Assembly (NCBI GenBank): GCA_903910705.1
Contig: CAIWAN010000002.1
Coordinates: 1 to 35,095 of the forward strand
Direction of reading: 5' to 3'
Source of the DNA: an uncultured Candidatus Marinamargulisbacteria bacterium
Lineage (GTDB): Bacteria; Margulisbacteria; Riflemargulisbacteria; GWF2-35-9
DNA length: 35,095 nucleotides
Within the stretch, counting starts at the first letter, position 1. Each line of letters begins with the position of its first letter. The notes under the pieces are model-generated. The model saw only the letters and a program-made list of their open reading frames with translations, was not told the origin of the DNA and ran no database searches. Below, piece by piece: positions 7,998 through 16,088 of this stretch. Made by a program: the position numbers and the translations under genes.

Positions 7998-8249
7998 ATG
8001 GAAAATAGCGAAAACCTCTTTGCAGCGTTGGTGTATTCCTTACATATGACGGCTTTGCAACAGTTAGGTGCTGTCGCGAATCCGATGTCGGGACACAAAG
8101 AACGTGATCTGCCGCAAGCAATGATCTCGATAGAGATGATCGATATGTTGGCTGATAAAACAATCGGCCATTTGAGTGAATTTGAGGCCACGTTTTTGCG
8201 ACAAAGTGTTGATCAGCTCCATCAGCTTTTTGATCAGGCGACTCAATGA
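7998..8249 (+). CDS. DUF1844 protein
   Basis: An 83-residue all-helical protein matching the DUF1844 pattern: FAALVYSLHMTALQQLGAV, then NPMSGHKERDLPQAMISIEMIDMLADKT and HLSEFEATFLRQSVDQL. In this family the middle section is a conserved 'a glycine/proline turn, then leucine-proline, then a helix with MLxxKT'. The function is unknown. It starts two bases after the yebC stop and its last four bases overlap the holA start (ATGA), so its translation is probably coupled to both neighbours. Confidence 0.85.
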   Translation: MENSENLFAALVYSLHMTALQQLGAVANPMSGHKERDLPQAMISIEMIDMLADKTIGHLSEFEATFLRQSVDQLHQLFDQATQ

Positions 8250-9187
8250 TCCGTCGCTTTTGGTATGGGGATGAAGCCTATTTGATTCATGCGCGTCTTG
8301 CGCAGCGTCGAGAGCATTTTTTGAAGACCTTCGGAGATCTCTCGATTCTGACTATTCAAGACACGGATCCCATTGAAAAACTCATTCAAGCTCTAACAAC
8401 GACTGATTTTTTCTCGCCTCAGAAACTTATCGTGGTTCAGGGAATGCCAACGATCCGAGAGGATTATCAGTCTCATGTTGAAAAGATCCTGCTTGATGCC
8501 AGCATCGATCATGAGTTGATCTTAATCCATCGGGGATCGCCGGATAAACGTCGTAAGTTTACAAAATTTCTTCTTGAACACTTTGAATCCGAAGAATACA
8601 AGAGTTTTGCTCCGTGGGATATGCAAAAAGTGAAACCCATTGTGCAAGAGATGGCTCAAAAGGATGGGTTTTCGTGGGGAACAGGGGCGGTTGACCATTT
8701 AATGGATATCGTGGGGCTTGATCTCTGGGCACTCCATCAAAATGTTGAGAAGCTTGAAACCGCTATCTTGCCAGAAAAGGTGATCACTCGGTCGTGGGTT
8801 GAGAAGATCGCGAGTGCGGGCGACCCCAATTGGTTCGAGGCCGCGGATGCGCTGCGGAAACGAAATCGTGCCTCATGGCTAATGTTTTGTCGAGAAAGTC
8901 AAAAATCGGATGATGCCTATATGATCTTAGCGATGGTGGCGAATCAGGTTCGCCTTTGGATCATTTTAAAGAGTTTAGAGGGGAAGTCGGTGGATCAAGT
9001 CGCGAGGCAGTTAGGAAAGTCTCCCTATTATCTAAATAAAATGGTGCCGGATTTGCGGTCTTGGACGTTGAAGCAGTTGCGACGCGTCCTGTCCTTTCTC
9101 TTCCAACTTGAATTTGACGCAAAGTCAGGAAAAATATTGCCCGCAACGGGACTAGAATTACTGCTGGGAGAACCCATATGGGCGTAG
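8246..9187 (+). CDS. holA: DNA polymerase III delta subunit
   Basis: Clamp-loader delta subunit, which opens the beta sliding clamp as part of the DnaX complex. The 313 residues fit the family (about 330-345), slightly short at the N-terminus. Seen: an N-terminal AAA+-like domain without a P-loop (WYGDEAYLIHARL; TDFFSPQKLIVVQGMP; LILIHRGSPDKRRKFTKFL), a lid region (GLDLWALHQNVEKLETAI), and the C-terminal collar domain (MILAMVANQVRLWIILKSLEGKS; LGKSPYYLNKMV; LFQLEFDAKSGK). The substituted or absent Walker A is normal for delta. ATG 8246 overlaps the DUF1844 stop, and the smr gene starts ten bases before the holA stop. Confidence 0.9.
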   Translation: MIRRFWYGDEAYLIHARLAQRREHFLKTFGDLSILTIQDTDPIEKLIQALTTTDFFSPQKLIVVQGMPTIREDYQSHVEKILLDASIDHELILIHRGSPDKRRKFTKFLLEHFESEEYKSFAPWDMQKVKPIVQEMAQKDGFSWGTGAVDHLMDIVGLDLWALHQNVEKLETAILPEKVITRSWVEKIASAGDPNWFEAADALRKRNRASWLMFCRESQKSDDAYMILAMVANQVRLWIILKSLEGKSVDQVARQLGKSPYYLNKMVPDLRSWTLKQLRRVLSFLFQLEFDAKSGKILPATGLELLLGEPIWA

Positions 9188-9597
9188 CGGGACGGAAAGT
9201 GGATTTGCATGGACTTTATCCCGACGAAGTGGATTTTGTCCTTTCACCGATCATTGAGGAGGCCTATCGCCTTGGTCAAACCGAGATCACCGTTATTCAT
9301 GGGAAAGGTGAAGGCGTGCTTCGACAAGCCGTTCAGAAAGTGATCAGTCGTTTGCGCCACTTGATCCTTTCCGTTCAACGAGGCGAAGAAGTCATAGCCG
9401 GTGGAGAGGGATGGCTTCGAATTAGTTTAAAATATAAAGAGATCAAACGCCACGCATCCATGGTGAAACCCGCTAAACCGTCTATCCCTAAATTGTCTAA
9501 AAACCTGCCACTGGATCTATCAAAAGTGATTGAGAAGCGTGAGCTCGGACGTGAAAAATATCGTCGTCGGATGCAGCGTCAAAAGGGCCAATCGTGA
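9178..9597 (+). CDS. Small MutS-related (Smr) domain protein
   Basis: A 139-residue protein. Residues about 5-85 form an Smr domain: VDLHGLYPDEVDFVL and ITVIHGKGEGVLRQAVQKVI contain the conserved DLHG and HGKG motifs. Stand-alone Smr proteins are nucleic-acid nickases or nucleases in several bacteria, and some act on collided ribosomes or mRNA. The last 50 residues are basic and probably bind nucleic acid (KRELGREKYRRRMQRQKG). The usual MutS2 ATPase part is absent. It overlaps holA at its start and rfbD at its end (GTGA), which suggests coupled translation. The substrate cannot be told from the sequence. Confidence 0.87.
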   Translation: MGVAGRKVDLHGLYPDEVDFVLSPIIEEAYRLGQTEITVIHGKGEGVLRQAVQKVISRLRHLILSVQRGEEVIAGGEGWLRISLKYKEIKRHASMVKPAKPSIPKLSKNLPLDLSKVIEKRELGREKYRRRMQRQKGQS

Positions 9598-10445
9598 TCA
9601 TCCTGATGGGCGCAGATGGAATGCTCGGCTCGATGCTGGCAACTCAGCTGACCGCACGGTCGATGGCGTTTACGCCTTGCACATATCCTGAGTTTGATCT
9701 TACCCGACCTGAATCATTGCGTCCCTTGGTCTCGCTTCATCCTACGGTGATCATTAATGCTTCGGCATATACTGCCGTTGATCTGGCCGAAACCGAGTCA
9801 GAAAAGGCGTATAGCGTCAACGCGGACGGGGTTAAGGCACTCGCCTTGTTTGCCAAAGAGGTAGGGGCTCGCTTGATCCATTTTTCGACTGATTATGTTT
9901 TTTCGGGGCAGTCATCACAAGGATATGTGGAGTCTGATGTCACCGAGCCTGCGTCTGTTTATGGCCAAAGCAAGTTGGCTGGTGAGCAGGCCATCCGTGA
10001 AACCCTGCCTCCTTTACAATGGATCATCCTTCGAACCGCTTGGCTTTATGGACCCAACGGGAAGAATTTTGTTCAAACCATGCTCACGATGGCTGGGCAA
10101 GGAAAGCCCCTTCGGGTGGTCAACGATCAGATCGGTTGCCCAACTTATACGGGAGACTTGTCCACTTGGACACTCGATCTGCTCTCGACCCCTGCATCGG
10201 GTATCTATCATGCTGTCAATGCGGGAACATGCAGTTGGTATGCGTTCGCCATCACGATCTTTGAGCAGCAGCAGGTTGATGTCAAGGTTACCCCTGTGAC
10301 AAGTGATGCCTTTCCCTCAGTGGCTAAACGACCGGCCTATAGCATCCTAAAAACACAGCGTTTAAGCCAAGCATTAAATTATAAGATCCGAAAATGGCCA
10401 GAAGCCTTGTCAGAGTATCTGTCATCTTTTACACTGAGGACATGA
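9594..10445 (+). CDS. rfbD: dTDP-4-dehydrorhamnose reductase
   Basis: Short-chain dehydrogenase/reductase that makes dTDP-L-rhamnose from dTDP-4-keto-L-rhamnose (EC 1.1.1.133), for cell-surface polysaccharide. 283 residues, normal for RmlD. Seen: an N-terminal nucleotide-binding glycine-rich loop ([11 protein letters not shown]), the [14 protein letters not shown] motif typical of Rml[11 protein letters not shown] with the catalytic Thr, and [10 protein letters not shown] with the YxxxK pair. The start is GTG 9594 overlapping the smr stop. The other dTDP-rhamnose genes (rmlA, B, C) are not in the window, so it is separated from its pathway partners here. The next gene begins inside its stop codon. 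Confidence 0.93.
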   Translation: MIILMGADGMLGSMLATQLTARSMAFTPCTYPEFDLTRPESLRPLVSLHPTVIINASAYTAVDLAETESEKAYSVNADGVKALALFAKEVGARLIHFSTDYVFSGQSSQGYVESDVTEPASVYGQSKLAGEQAIRETLPPLQWIILRTAWLYGPNGKNFVQTMLTMAGQGKPLRVVNDQIGCPTYTGDLSTWTLDLLSTPASGIYHAVNAGTCSWYAFAITIFEQQQVDVKVTPVTSDAFPSVAKRPAYSILKTQRLSQALNYKIRKWPEALSEYLSSFTLRT

Positions 10446-12487
10446 CACAAAAGGGACTCAGTAAAGACGTTAAATTAGCGCTTTTTGTATCGCTTATCAT
10501 AATCGGGATCGTGGTGATGACGGGGATCCTTTATAAGACGGTTTCGGTCACACTAAAGCAGCCGATCTATAGCATTATCAAAGACCAATCGGAATATTTT
10601 CTTAAACAGAAGATCCATATCCTTCAAGACGAAGTGCTGAGCGAGTCGACGACCTCCGAAGCATTTATCCGGACACTCGATCGTTTTCGGGTGGGAGAGA
10701 ATTTTATTTGGGCGACGAATGAAGAGGGGGTTATTCTCTATCATCCCTTGAAGAGTTATATCGTAAGTATGGGGTTAAAGAATTTTAAAGACTCAAAGGG
10801 GCAGCCGTTCTTTGATCAGCTGATCAAGCAGGCCGTGGAAAAGGGGGAGGCCTCCCTTGTTTATTACTCTCAGAATGATCAAAAAAAGATCGAGCCCAAG
10901 CTTGGCTATGCTAAATATATCGCGGCTCAACATTTGGTCATCGGAACCAGCGAGCCCCTCCATTTTTATAATAGTGCGACGGCGATCGGCTACATTCGCC
11001 AGTCATTAATTGTTTTGTTCTTTATCACCCTTGCCATTGTGGTGATGCCCATCGGTTTCTTTGCTTGGTGGATATCTCGTCGCGAGAAACGGAATTTGGC
11101 TAATATTACCGAAGGCCTGTCAAAAATTGGTCTTCAAGAATTCTCGTATCGTATAAACGGTGAGGTTGATGCTAATTTTATTCCAGTTCGAGATATGTTC
11201 AACGCTCAGATCGAAATACTCCAACATTATTTGCAAAGCAATGCGGCTATTGCCAATCAACTTATCGGACATATTAACCAGCTCGATTACAACGTAAAGG
11301 ATACCGCGGAGAATTTTCAGGATCTATCGAAGATCACGACAGATGTGGCCAATGGTGCGACGGTACAAACGGAAAAAATAAATAATATTACCGAAGCAGT
11401 CGATCTGATCAATACGTCGCTTAAAACCATTAGTGAAGGGATCCGTGTTCAAAGCGGGCAAATGAATAACAACAGCAGCATGCTTCGAAGTGATAATAGT
11501 ACGATCCAATTACTTAATCAAAAAACGCAAGAACAAATGAAGAAGATTGAGTGGACATCAGAAAACACGCAAGGTACGCTTTCGGCAGTTCAAGTGATAA
11601 AAGAGAAAGCTCGAAGTGTTTACACCAATTCAAAGGCGTCTGCTCAGGTTGCCGAGCGGGGTAAAAAAAGTGTAGAAGATATCGTGGTTGAAATGACGAA
11701 TCTTAAAGATATTGTCCTAGATGCCGCCACGAAAATAACGGATCTGGGGGACTATTCTAAGCGGATCGAAGACATTATTGAAATTATCGATGATATCGCG
11801 GAGCAAACCAATTTATTAGCGCTGAATGCGGCCATTGAGGCCGCTCGAGCCGGTGATGCGGGAAAAGGGTTTGTCGTGGTCGCTGATGAGGTCCGAAAGT
11901 TGGCCGAAAAGTCGAGTAAAGCGACCAAAGAGATCGCTAATTTGATTTACACGATCCAAAACATTACCCAGTCAGCCGTTAGAACGATGGAAACCAGCCG
12001 ACACCAAGTCGAGCAGGGTGTGGGGCTCTCTATGACCGCGAAGACGTCGTTGTCAGATATTATCGAAGCGGTTGATATGACGGTTAAGCAAATGGAAGAC
12101 ATTTCTAAATCGACGGAGTATATGGCTGAAAAATTTGACCATGCGGTGACGGTGATGGAAGAACTGTTCTCCTCGGTCAGTGTGAGTTCAGAGTCGATCG
12201 AGACGTTGGCGGCTTCATCAAATGAACTATTAGATGCAACCGAGAAAGTCGCGGCCATTTCCTCTGAGAACGCGATCGAGATCGCTCAGATCGAACGAAA
12301 TGCAGAGAATATCCTTCGTGAAACAAAAGAGGTGTTCACGGTTGCTGCGGATAATAACGCGATCGCTGAAGAAGTATCTGCCTCAACGATCGGTATCACG
12401 GTCACAACCGAGATCAATAAGTCGCTTACCGACGATTTGCGTAATCAGATCATCAGCCTACGAGATAGTCTGGGTGGGGCCGAGTAG
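10442..12487 (+). CDS. Methyl-accepting chemotaxis protein with Cache sensor
   Basis: An inner-membrane chemoreceptor of 681 residues. Seen: TM1 at about residues 11-34 ([20 protein letters not shown]), a periplasmic single-Cache (sCache_2-like) domain with [31 protein letters not shown] and [21 protein letters not shown]2 near 190-215 ([20 protein letters not shown]), a HAMP-like linker, and a long cytoplasmic coiled coil. The tip of the coiled coil is [20 protein letters not shown], with [14 protein letters not shown] following; this is the CheA/CheW-binding hairpin. No CheR/CheB tethering pentapeptide is seen at the C-terminus. ATG 10442 follows a GAGG ribosome-binding site and overlaps the rfbD stop by four bases; an upstream in-frame start at 10394 would add a stretch inside rfbD. 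The ligand is unknown; sCache_2 domains often bind small organic acids. Confidence 0.94.
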   Translation: MTQKGLSKDVKLALFVSLIIIGIVVMTGILYKTVSVTLKQPIYSIIKDQSEYFLKQKIHILQDEVLSESTTSEAFIRTLDRFRVGENFIWATNEEGVILYHPLKSYIVSMGLKNFKDSKGQPFFDQLIKQAVEKGEASLVYYSQNDQKKIEPKLGYAKYIAAQHLVIGTSEPLHFYNSATAIGYIRQSLIVLFFITLAIVVMPIGFFAWWISRREKRNLANITEGLSKIGLQEFSYRINGEVDANFIPVRDMFNAQIEILQHYLQSNAAIANQLIGHINQLDYNVKDTAENFQDLSKITTDVANGATVQTEKINNITEAVDLINTSLKTISEGIRVQSGQMNNNSSMLRSDNSTIQLLNQKTQEQMKKIEWTSENTQGTLSAVQVIKEKARSVYTNSKASAQVAERGKKSVEDIVVEMTNLKDIVLDAATKITDLGDYSKRIEDIIEIIDDIAEQTNLLALNAAIEAARAGDAGKGFVVVADEVRKLAEKSSKATKEIANLIYTIQNITQSAVRTMETSRHQVEQGVGLSMTAKTSLSDIIEAVDMTVKQMEDISKSTEYMAEKFDHAVTVMEELFSSVSVSSESIETLAASSNELLDATEKVAAISSENAIEIAQIERNAENILRETKEVFTVAADNNAIAEEVSASTIGITVTTEINKSLTDDLRNQIISLRDSLGGAE

Positions 12488-12507
12488 TCTAAGGTCTCAG
12501 ATGCGCC

Positions 12508-12537
12508 TTGCCAATTGAGGCCGCTATTCGATATACT
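12508..12537 (+). promoter_or_regulatory. Sigma-70-type promoter of tRNA-Cys
   Basis: TTGCCA (12508-12513) and TATACT (12532-12537) are 18 bases apart and end 20 bases before the mature tRNA-Cys. No other promoter is evident before the sigma-factor gene downstream. Confidence 0.7.
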
Positions 12538-12557
12538 AACCAAGGTTTTATAAATGA

Positions 12558-12632
12558 GGAGACGTAGCCAAGTGGTAAGGCCGCGGTCTGCAAAACCGCT
12601 ATTCGGCAGTTCAAATCTGCCCGTCTCCTCCA
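12558..12632 (+). tRNA. tRNA-Cys (anticodon GCA)
   Basis: A complete cloverleaf: acceptor GGAGACG pairs with CGTCTCC; the anticodon stem GCGGT/ACCGC encloses loop CTGCAAA (GCA, Cys); the T-arm is GGCAG-TTCAAAT-CTGCC. U73 is present and CCA is encoded. A sigma-factor gene begins 43 bases downstream with no terminator between, so the two may share a transcript. Confidence 0.97.
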
Positions 12633-12675
12633 ACTATTCCCCGCGTATCCTTTGCATCACTGAAGGCATCTAAAT

Positions 12676-13212
12676 ATGAAAAGCGACGAAAAACAGTTAA
12701 TTGAATCTTCGAAGAACGGCAGTTTGTCCGCTTTCGAAGAACTCATGAAGCCGTTTCAAGGGCGCATCTATAATTTTCTAAAGAAAATGTGCAACCAAGG
12801 TGAAACGGCGGAGGATATGATGCAGGAGACCTTTGTCAGTGTTTGGAAAAGTATCGGTACCTATCGAGAGGAAGCCAAGTTCTCAACGTGGCTGTTCCAA
12901 ATCGCCTCGAATCATTGTCTAATGCAAAAAAGAAAAGATTCTCGTCGCCCCCAAGTGAGCTTAGATGCGACCATTCACCCCGACTTTTCAGCAGACCCCA
13001 GTGTTGTATATGATAAGAATGACTTGAAGCAGAAACTCGATGCGGCACTCGCCAAAATGCCAGAGAGCTATCGGGTTGTCTACGTCCTCAAAGATATTGA
13101 AGGCTTTCGCTCTCAAGAGATTGCGGACATGTTGGGACTCAGTTTACCCAATGTTAAGGCCCGAGTGCTCCGTGCTCGCCAAAAACTTCAGGCTATTTTA
13201 CAAGGAGCATAA
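12676..13212 (+). CDS. RNA polymerase sigma factor, ECF type
   Basis: A 178-residue sigma-70-family factor of extracytoplasmic-function size. Seen: region 2 (FEELMKPFQGRIYNFLKKM through AEDMMQETFVSVWKSIGTYR and FSTWLFQIASNHC, with the -10 recognition helix) and region 4 (LAKMPESYRVVYVLKDIEG, then SQEIADMLGLSLPNVKARVL, the helix-turn-helix that reads the -35). Domain 3 is absent. ECF factors usually sit beside an anti-sigma factor gene; none is seen here. Instead the next gene starts one base after its stop and encodes a thioredoxin-reductase-like flavoprotein, so the factor may be controlled otherwise (for instance by redox state). The only possible upstream promoter seen is that of tRNA-Cys. 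Confidence 0.93.
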   Translation: MKSDEKQLIESSKNGSLSAFEELMKPFQGRIYNFLKKMCNQGETAEDMMQETFVSVWKSIGTYREEAKFSTWLFQIASNHCLMQKRKDSRRPQVSLDATIHPDFSADPSVVYDKNDLKQKLDAALAKMPESYRVVYVLKDIEGFRSQEIADMLGLSLPNVKARVLRARQKLQAILQGA

Positions 13213-13213
13213 T

Positions 13214-14110
13214 ATGAAAGATATCATAACGGATGTGCTTATTTTGGGTGCGGGCCCTGCGGGGCTATCAGCGGCGATCTATGCGGCAAGGGCGGGCAAG
13301 AAGACCGTCGTGCTAAAGGGCAAGGCTCCTTCTCGACTTGAATGGGCCCATAAAGTGGAAAATTATCCGGGACTGGATGGCATGACGGGAAAAGACATGC
13401 TCGCGACCTTTGAAGCGCAGGCGGTTAAATTCGGCGCCCAGATCGAGGAGTCGGATGCGTTGGAATTGGCGCTTGATATGAACCCTAAAATGGTAACGAC
13501 ACGTCATTCATTTATTGTGGCTTCGACCATCATTTTGGCGATGGGACGGGGCGAACATAAGAAGGCCGTTGCCAATGAGGATGAATACGTGGGGCTGGGT
13601 GTCAGCTATTGTGCAACATGTGATGGTACTTTCTTTAAAGGCAAACCGGTTGTTGTATATGGAAGCGACCATGAAGCGTTAGATGATTCCATCATGTTAA
13701 GAGATTTGGGTTGTGACGTGACGTTGATCTCTTCGGCTATGTCCGAAATGAGTCCGATTCCTGACGGAATAAAGTATCTACCGAAGACGCACGTGTTATC
13801 GGTTGAAGGGGCGGGGATGGTCTCGGCCATCAAGATCAAGAATGCTGACGGTGAGACGATACTCGAAACGCGAGCCTTGTTTATTATTCAGGCGATGCCT
13901 TCGGGTGCCTTGCTTCGAAAAACCACCTTAGATATATCAGATAAAGATTGCATTCAGGTTGATCGCAAGATGCACACCAGCATTGCAGGCGTCTTTGCCG
14001 CAGGAGATATGACCTGTGGTGGCTTGCAGGTGTCTGTCGCCGTGGGCGAAGGTGCAACCGCAGCCCTTGAGGCGCTTAAATATCTGCGAGAACAAGCTTC
14101 GCCCCTGTGA
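13214..14110 (+). CDS. Thioredoxin-reductase-like flavoprotein with altered NADPH site
   Basis: A 298-residue member of the low-molecular-weight thioredoxin reductase family. Seen: FAD-binding LILGAGPAGLSAAIYAARAG (about 9-28), the redox-active CATC at 133-136 followed by DGTFFKG, and the C-terminal FAD motif GVFAAGDMTCGGLQVSVAVGEG. The second nucleotide-binding site is unusual: the expected GGGxSA is GSDHEA (150-155), and the HRRxxxR motif that grips the NADPH phosphate is replaced by ISSAMSE. Loss of these two motifs is known from ferredoxin-dependent flavin thioredoxin reductases (FFTR) and related enzymes, so NADPH is probably not the donor. The ORF extends upstream to 13040, but ATG 13214, with GGAGC before it, is the family start. 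It is translationally linked to the sigma factor (one-base gap) and the methyltransferase (4-base overlap). Confidence 0.88.
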   Translation: MKDIITDVLILGAGPAGLSAAIYAARAGKKTVVLKGKAPSRLEWAHKVENYPGLDGMTGKDMLATFEAQAVKFGAQIEESDALELALDMNPKMVTTRHSFIVASTIILAMGRGEHKKAVANEDEYVGLGVSYCATCDGTFFKGKPVVVYGSDHEALDDSIMLRDLGCDVTLISSAMSEMSPIPDGIKYLPKTHVLSVEGAGMVSAIKIKNADGETILETRALFIIQAMPSGALLRKTTLDISDKDCIQVDRKMHTSIAGVFAAGDMTCGGLQVSVAVGEGATAALEALKYLREQASPL

Positions 14111-14721
14111 ACGATATAGAATTATCGATAAAGACCCGCTATGAAGCCGAAGCCGGCGAATCCATGGGGTGTGCCAATTTATGGCCATGGTTAAACGTTG
14201 AGGTCGGTTCACATTGGTGTGATCTGGGTTGTGGTAAAGGCGCGTTTACCGCCCAAATGGCTAAGAAAATCGGATCAAGGGGGCGCGTCACCGGCGTGGA
14301 CATGACGTCCGCTCTGATCGACATCGCGAAAACCCGATATCCTGAGCCCTATCTGACATGGGTTGTATCGGACATCACGTCATTGCCTTTAGAAAGCGTA
14401 TCGCAGGATGGGGTGACCAGCAATTGCGTCATTAATCATATTATTGATAAGCGGGCGGTTTTCTGCGAGATTGCTCGTGTATTAAAGGCGGGGGGAGTCT
14501 TTGTTGTGGCAGACGTCATGTCCGTGCAGCCATTACCAGATAGTGTCCGCAACGATCCGGTGGCTATCGCGGCGTGTTGGGGTGGGGCTATTCCGAGGTC
14601 AGATTATTTGGCCATCGTTGAATCGGTCGGATTTAAAGATATTTGTATCGTTTCGAGTCGCCGATATATCAAAGAAGGGTATGAGCTCGAAAGTATAATT
14701 TTGAAGGGTGTGCGTCGATGA
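14107..14721 (+). CDS. SAM-dependent methyltransferase, ArsM-like
   Basis: A 204-residue class I methyltransferase. Seen: motif I WCDLGCGKGAFTAQ (about 37-50), GVDMTSALIDIAK, and VVSDITSLPLESVSQDGVTSNCVIN. The strand-4 motif contains Cys107 in NCVINH...DKRAVFCEIARVLKAGG, and Cys157 lies in IAACWGGAIPRSDYLAI. Both cysteines fall where arsenite methyltransferases (ArsM) have two of their As-binding cysteines, and C22, C38 and C42 offer further thiols near the N-terminus. This supports a soft-element substrate such as As(III) or a thiol/selenol, but I saw no ars operon genes here. GTG 14107 overlaps the flavoprotein stop; its own stop overlaps the radical SAM start. It could equally modify the radical SAM product. 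Confidence 0.8.
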   Translation: MNDIELSIKTRYEAEAGESMGCANLWPWLNVEVGSHWCDLGCGKGAFTAQMAKKIGSRGRVTGVDMTSALIDIAKTRYPEPYLTWVVSDITSLPLESVSQDGVTSNCVINHIIDKRAVFCEIARVLKAGGVFVVADVMSVQPLPDSVRNDPVAIAACWGGAIPRSDYLAIVESVGFKDICIVSSRRYIKEGYELESIILKGVRR

Positions 14722-16049
14722 TCGCTTCTAAATATAATCAAATCACTCGTCTGGGTGATGGACGGGTTGTTTTCTATAACTTATTATCCGGTGCTGTCGA
14801 TTTGGGAGACGAACAAGATGTTGCTGCGTTTATGTCCGGTATTTCTCGGACCGATGAGGAGCGAACAGACTGGCTAGAGCGAGGCTATTTCTTCGAGACG
14901 CCTTTAGCTGAACAAGCTTATATTGCCGAGCGGTATGCCTCTTTTTCGGCGGATATGGCGACTCAAGAGGTTCAGTTTATGTTGGTTCCCACCTACGCTT
15001 GCCACTTTAATTGTGAGTATTGCTATCAAAAAGGAATCGATTCGGCACATTCTCTGCTTGATGAAGAGCGACTCATAGCCTTTATGTCCTATATTAAGCA
15101 GTTCAAACTTGATACGGGACGATCTGTTACAGTGACAATCTTTGGCGGAGAACCATTATGGCCCGGCGACAAACATACAAAGCTATTCGAGCGAATTATT
15201 GAAGAATTGAATGCTGAAAATATACCGATGGCGGTTGTGACGAATGGGTTTTACTTGAAAGAATATGTCTCTTTGCTTGCAACAGGGGACCTTCGGGAAG
15301 TCCATGTTTCCATCGATGGGGATAAATGTGAACACGATAAGCGTCGGCGGACAAAAGACGATCGACCGACCTTTGACACAATCGTTGAGGGACTTGTTGC
15401 TGCGAAAGAGGCTAAGTTGCCGATACAAATCCGATTGATCATTGACCGAAAAACCCTGAAAACCTTGCCTGACCTCGCTCGACGACTTGAAGCGATGGGG
15501 TTCCTTGATCTCCCGAAGGAGCTTTTTAAGACCTCGTTGGGGCGTAACTATGAACTGATCAACGACTACAGCCTTCCCAGCGATTTATTTGAGTTGGATG
15601 AGATGATATCGGAGTATGTGGCGTTGCTTAAAGCGGAGCCGATATTGGCGCGTTTACACATGCCCAGTTTTTTTGGGATCACACAGCTCATCAATAAAGG
15701 GGAAATGTACCAACCCAGCTTTGATACCTGCCCCGCCGCCAAGTCGGAATGGGTCTTTGACGCCGCAGGAAATGTGTATGGATGTACGGCGAGCTGTGGG
15801 CGTGATGATTATCGGCTAGGGCAGTATTATCCTGCATTGGTGATGAATGAGGTGGCGATTAAGCCGTGGGTAGATCGCACTATCTTTACGATCCCTGAGT
15901 GTCAAAGTTGCAGTGTCGCTGTTGTCTGTGGCGGGGGGTGCGGCGTGATCGCCAAAGATCGTGAAGGCAATGTTCAAGCCCCAAACTGCAAACCCATCAA
16001 GGCCATTATGGACGAGGGTTTGAGGTATTATCAGGACGTTCTGAAATAA
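14718..16049 (+). CDS. Radical SAM/SPASM maturase-type enzyme
   Basis: A 443-residue radical SAM protein with a SPASM-type C-terminus. Seen: an N-terminal domain of about 80 residues like those seen in peptide maturases (RLGDGRVVFYNLLSGAVDLG, a possible RRE-like or PqqD-like region), the cluster motif CHFNCEYC with Cys95, 99 and 102, TIFGGEPLW (the GGE SAM-binding motif), VVTNGFYL and VHVSIDGDKCEHDKRR. The C-terminus has cysteines for auxiliary [4Fe-4S] clusters: C in FDTCPAA, NVYGCTASCG, then C395, 398, 404, 408 and 424 (CQSCSVAVVCGGGC...NC). SPASM enzymes act on peptides (sactipeptides, anSME, thioether/ranthipeptides) or small molecules. No precursor peptide gene is visible within the operon. 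It overlaps the methyltransferase (ATGA). Confidence 0.9.
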   Translation: MIASKYNQITRLGDGRVVFYNLLSGAVDLGDEQDVAAFMSGISRTDEERTDWLERGYFFETPLAEQAYIAERYASFSADMATQEVQFMLVPTYACHFNCEYCYQKGIDSAHSLLDEERLIAFMSYIKQFKLDTGRSVTVTIFGGEPLWPGDKHTKLFERIIEELNAENIPMAVVTNGFYLKEYVSLLATGDLREVHVSIDGDKCEHDKRRRTKDDRPTFDTIVEGLVAAKEAKLPIQIRLIIDRKTLKTLPDLARRLEAMGFLDLPKELFKTSLGRNYELINDYSLPSDLFELDEMISEYVALLKAEPILARLHMPSFFGITQLINKGEMYQPSFDTCPAAKSEWVFDAAGNVYGCTASCGRDDYRLGQYYPALVMNEVAIKPWVDRTIFTIPECQSCSVAVVCGGGCGVIAKDREGNVQAPNCKPIKAIMDEGLRYYQDVLK

Positions 16050-16088
16050 CCTTGTATCTTTTAGTCTGAAGGGTGCATCATAGAGGGT

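Noticed and set aside
16050-16088. Precursor peptide gene for the radical SAM enzyme
   Set aside because: The gap is 39 bases with no start codon in a usable frame, and no small Cys-rich frame was found around the cluster.
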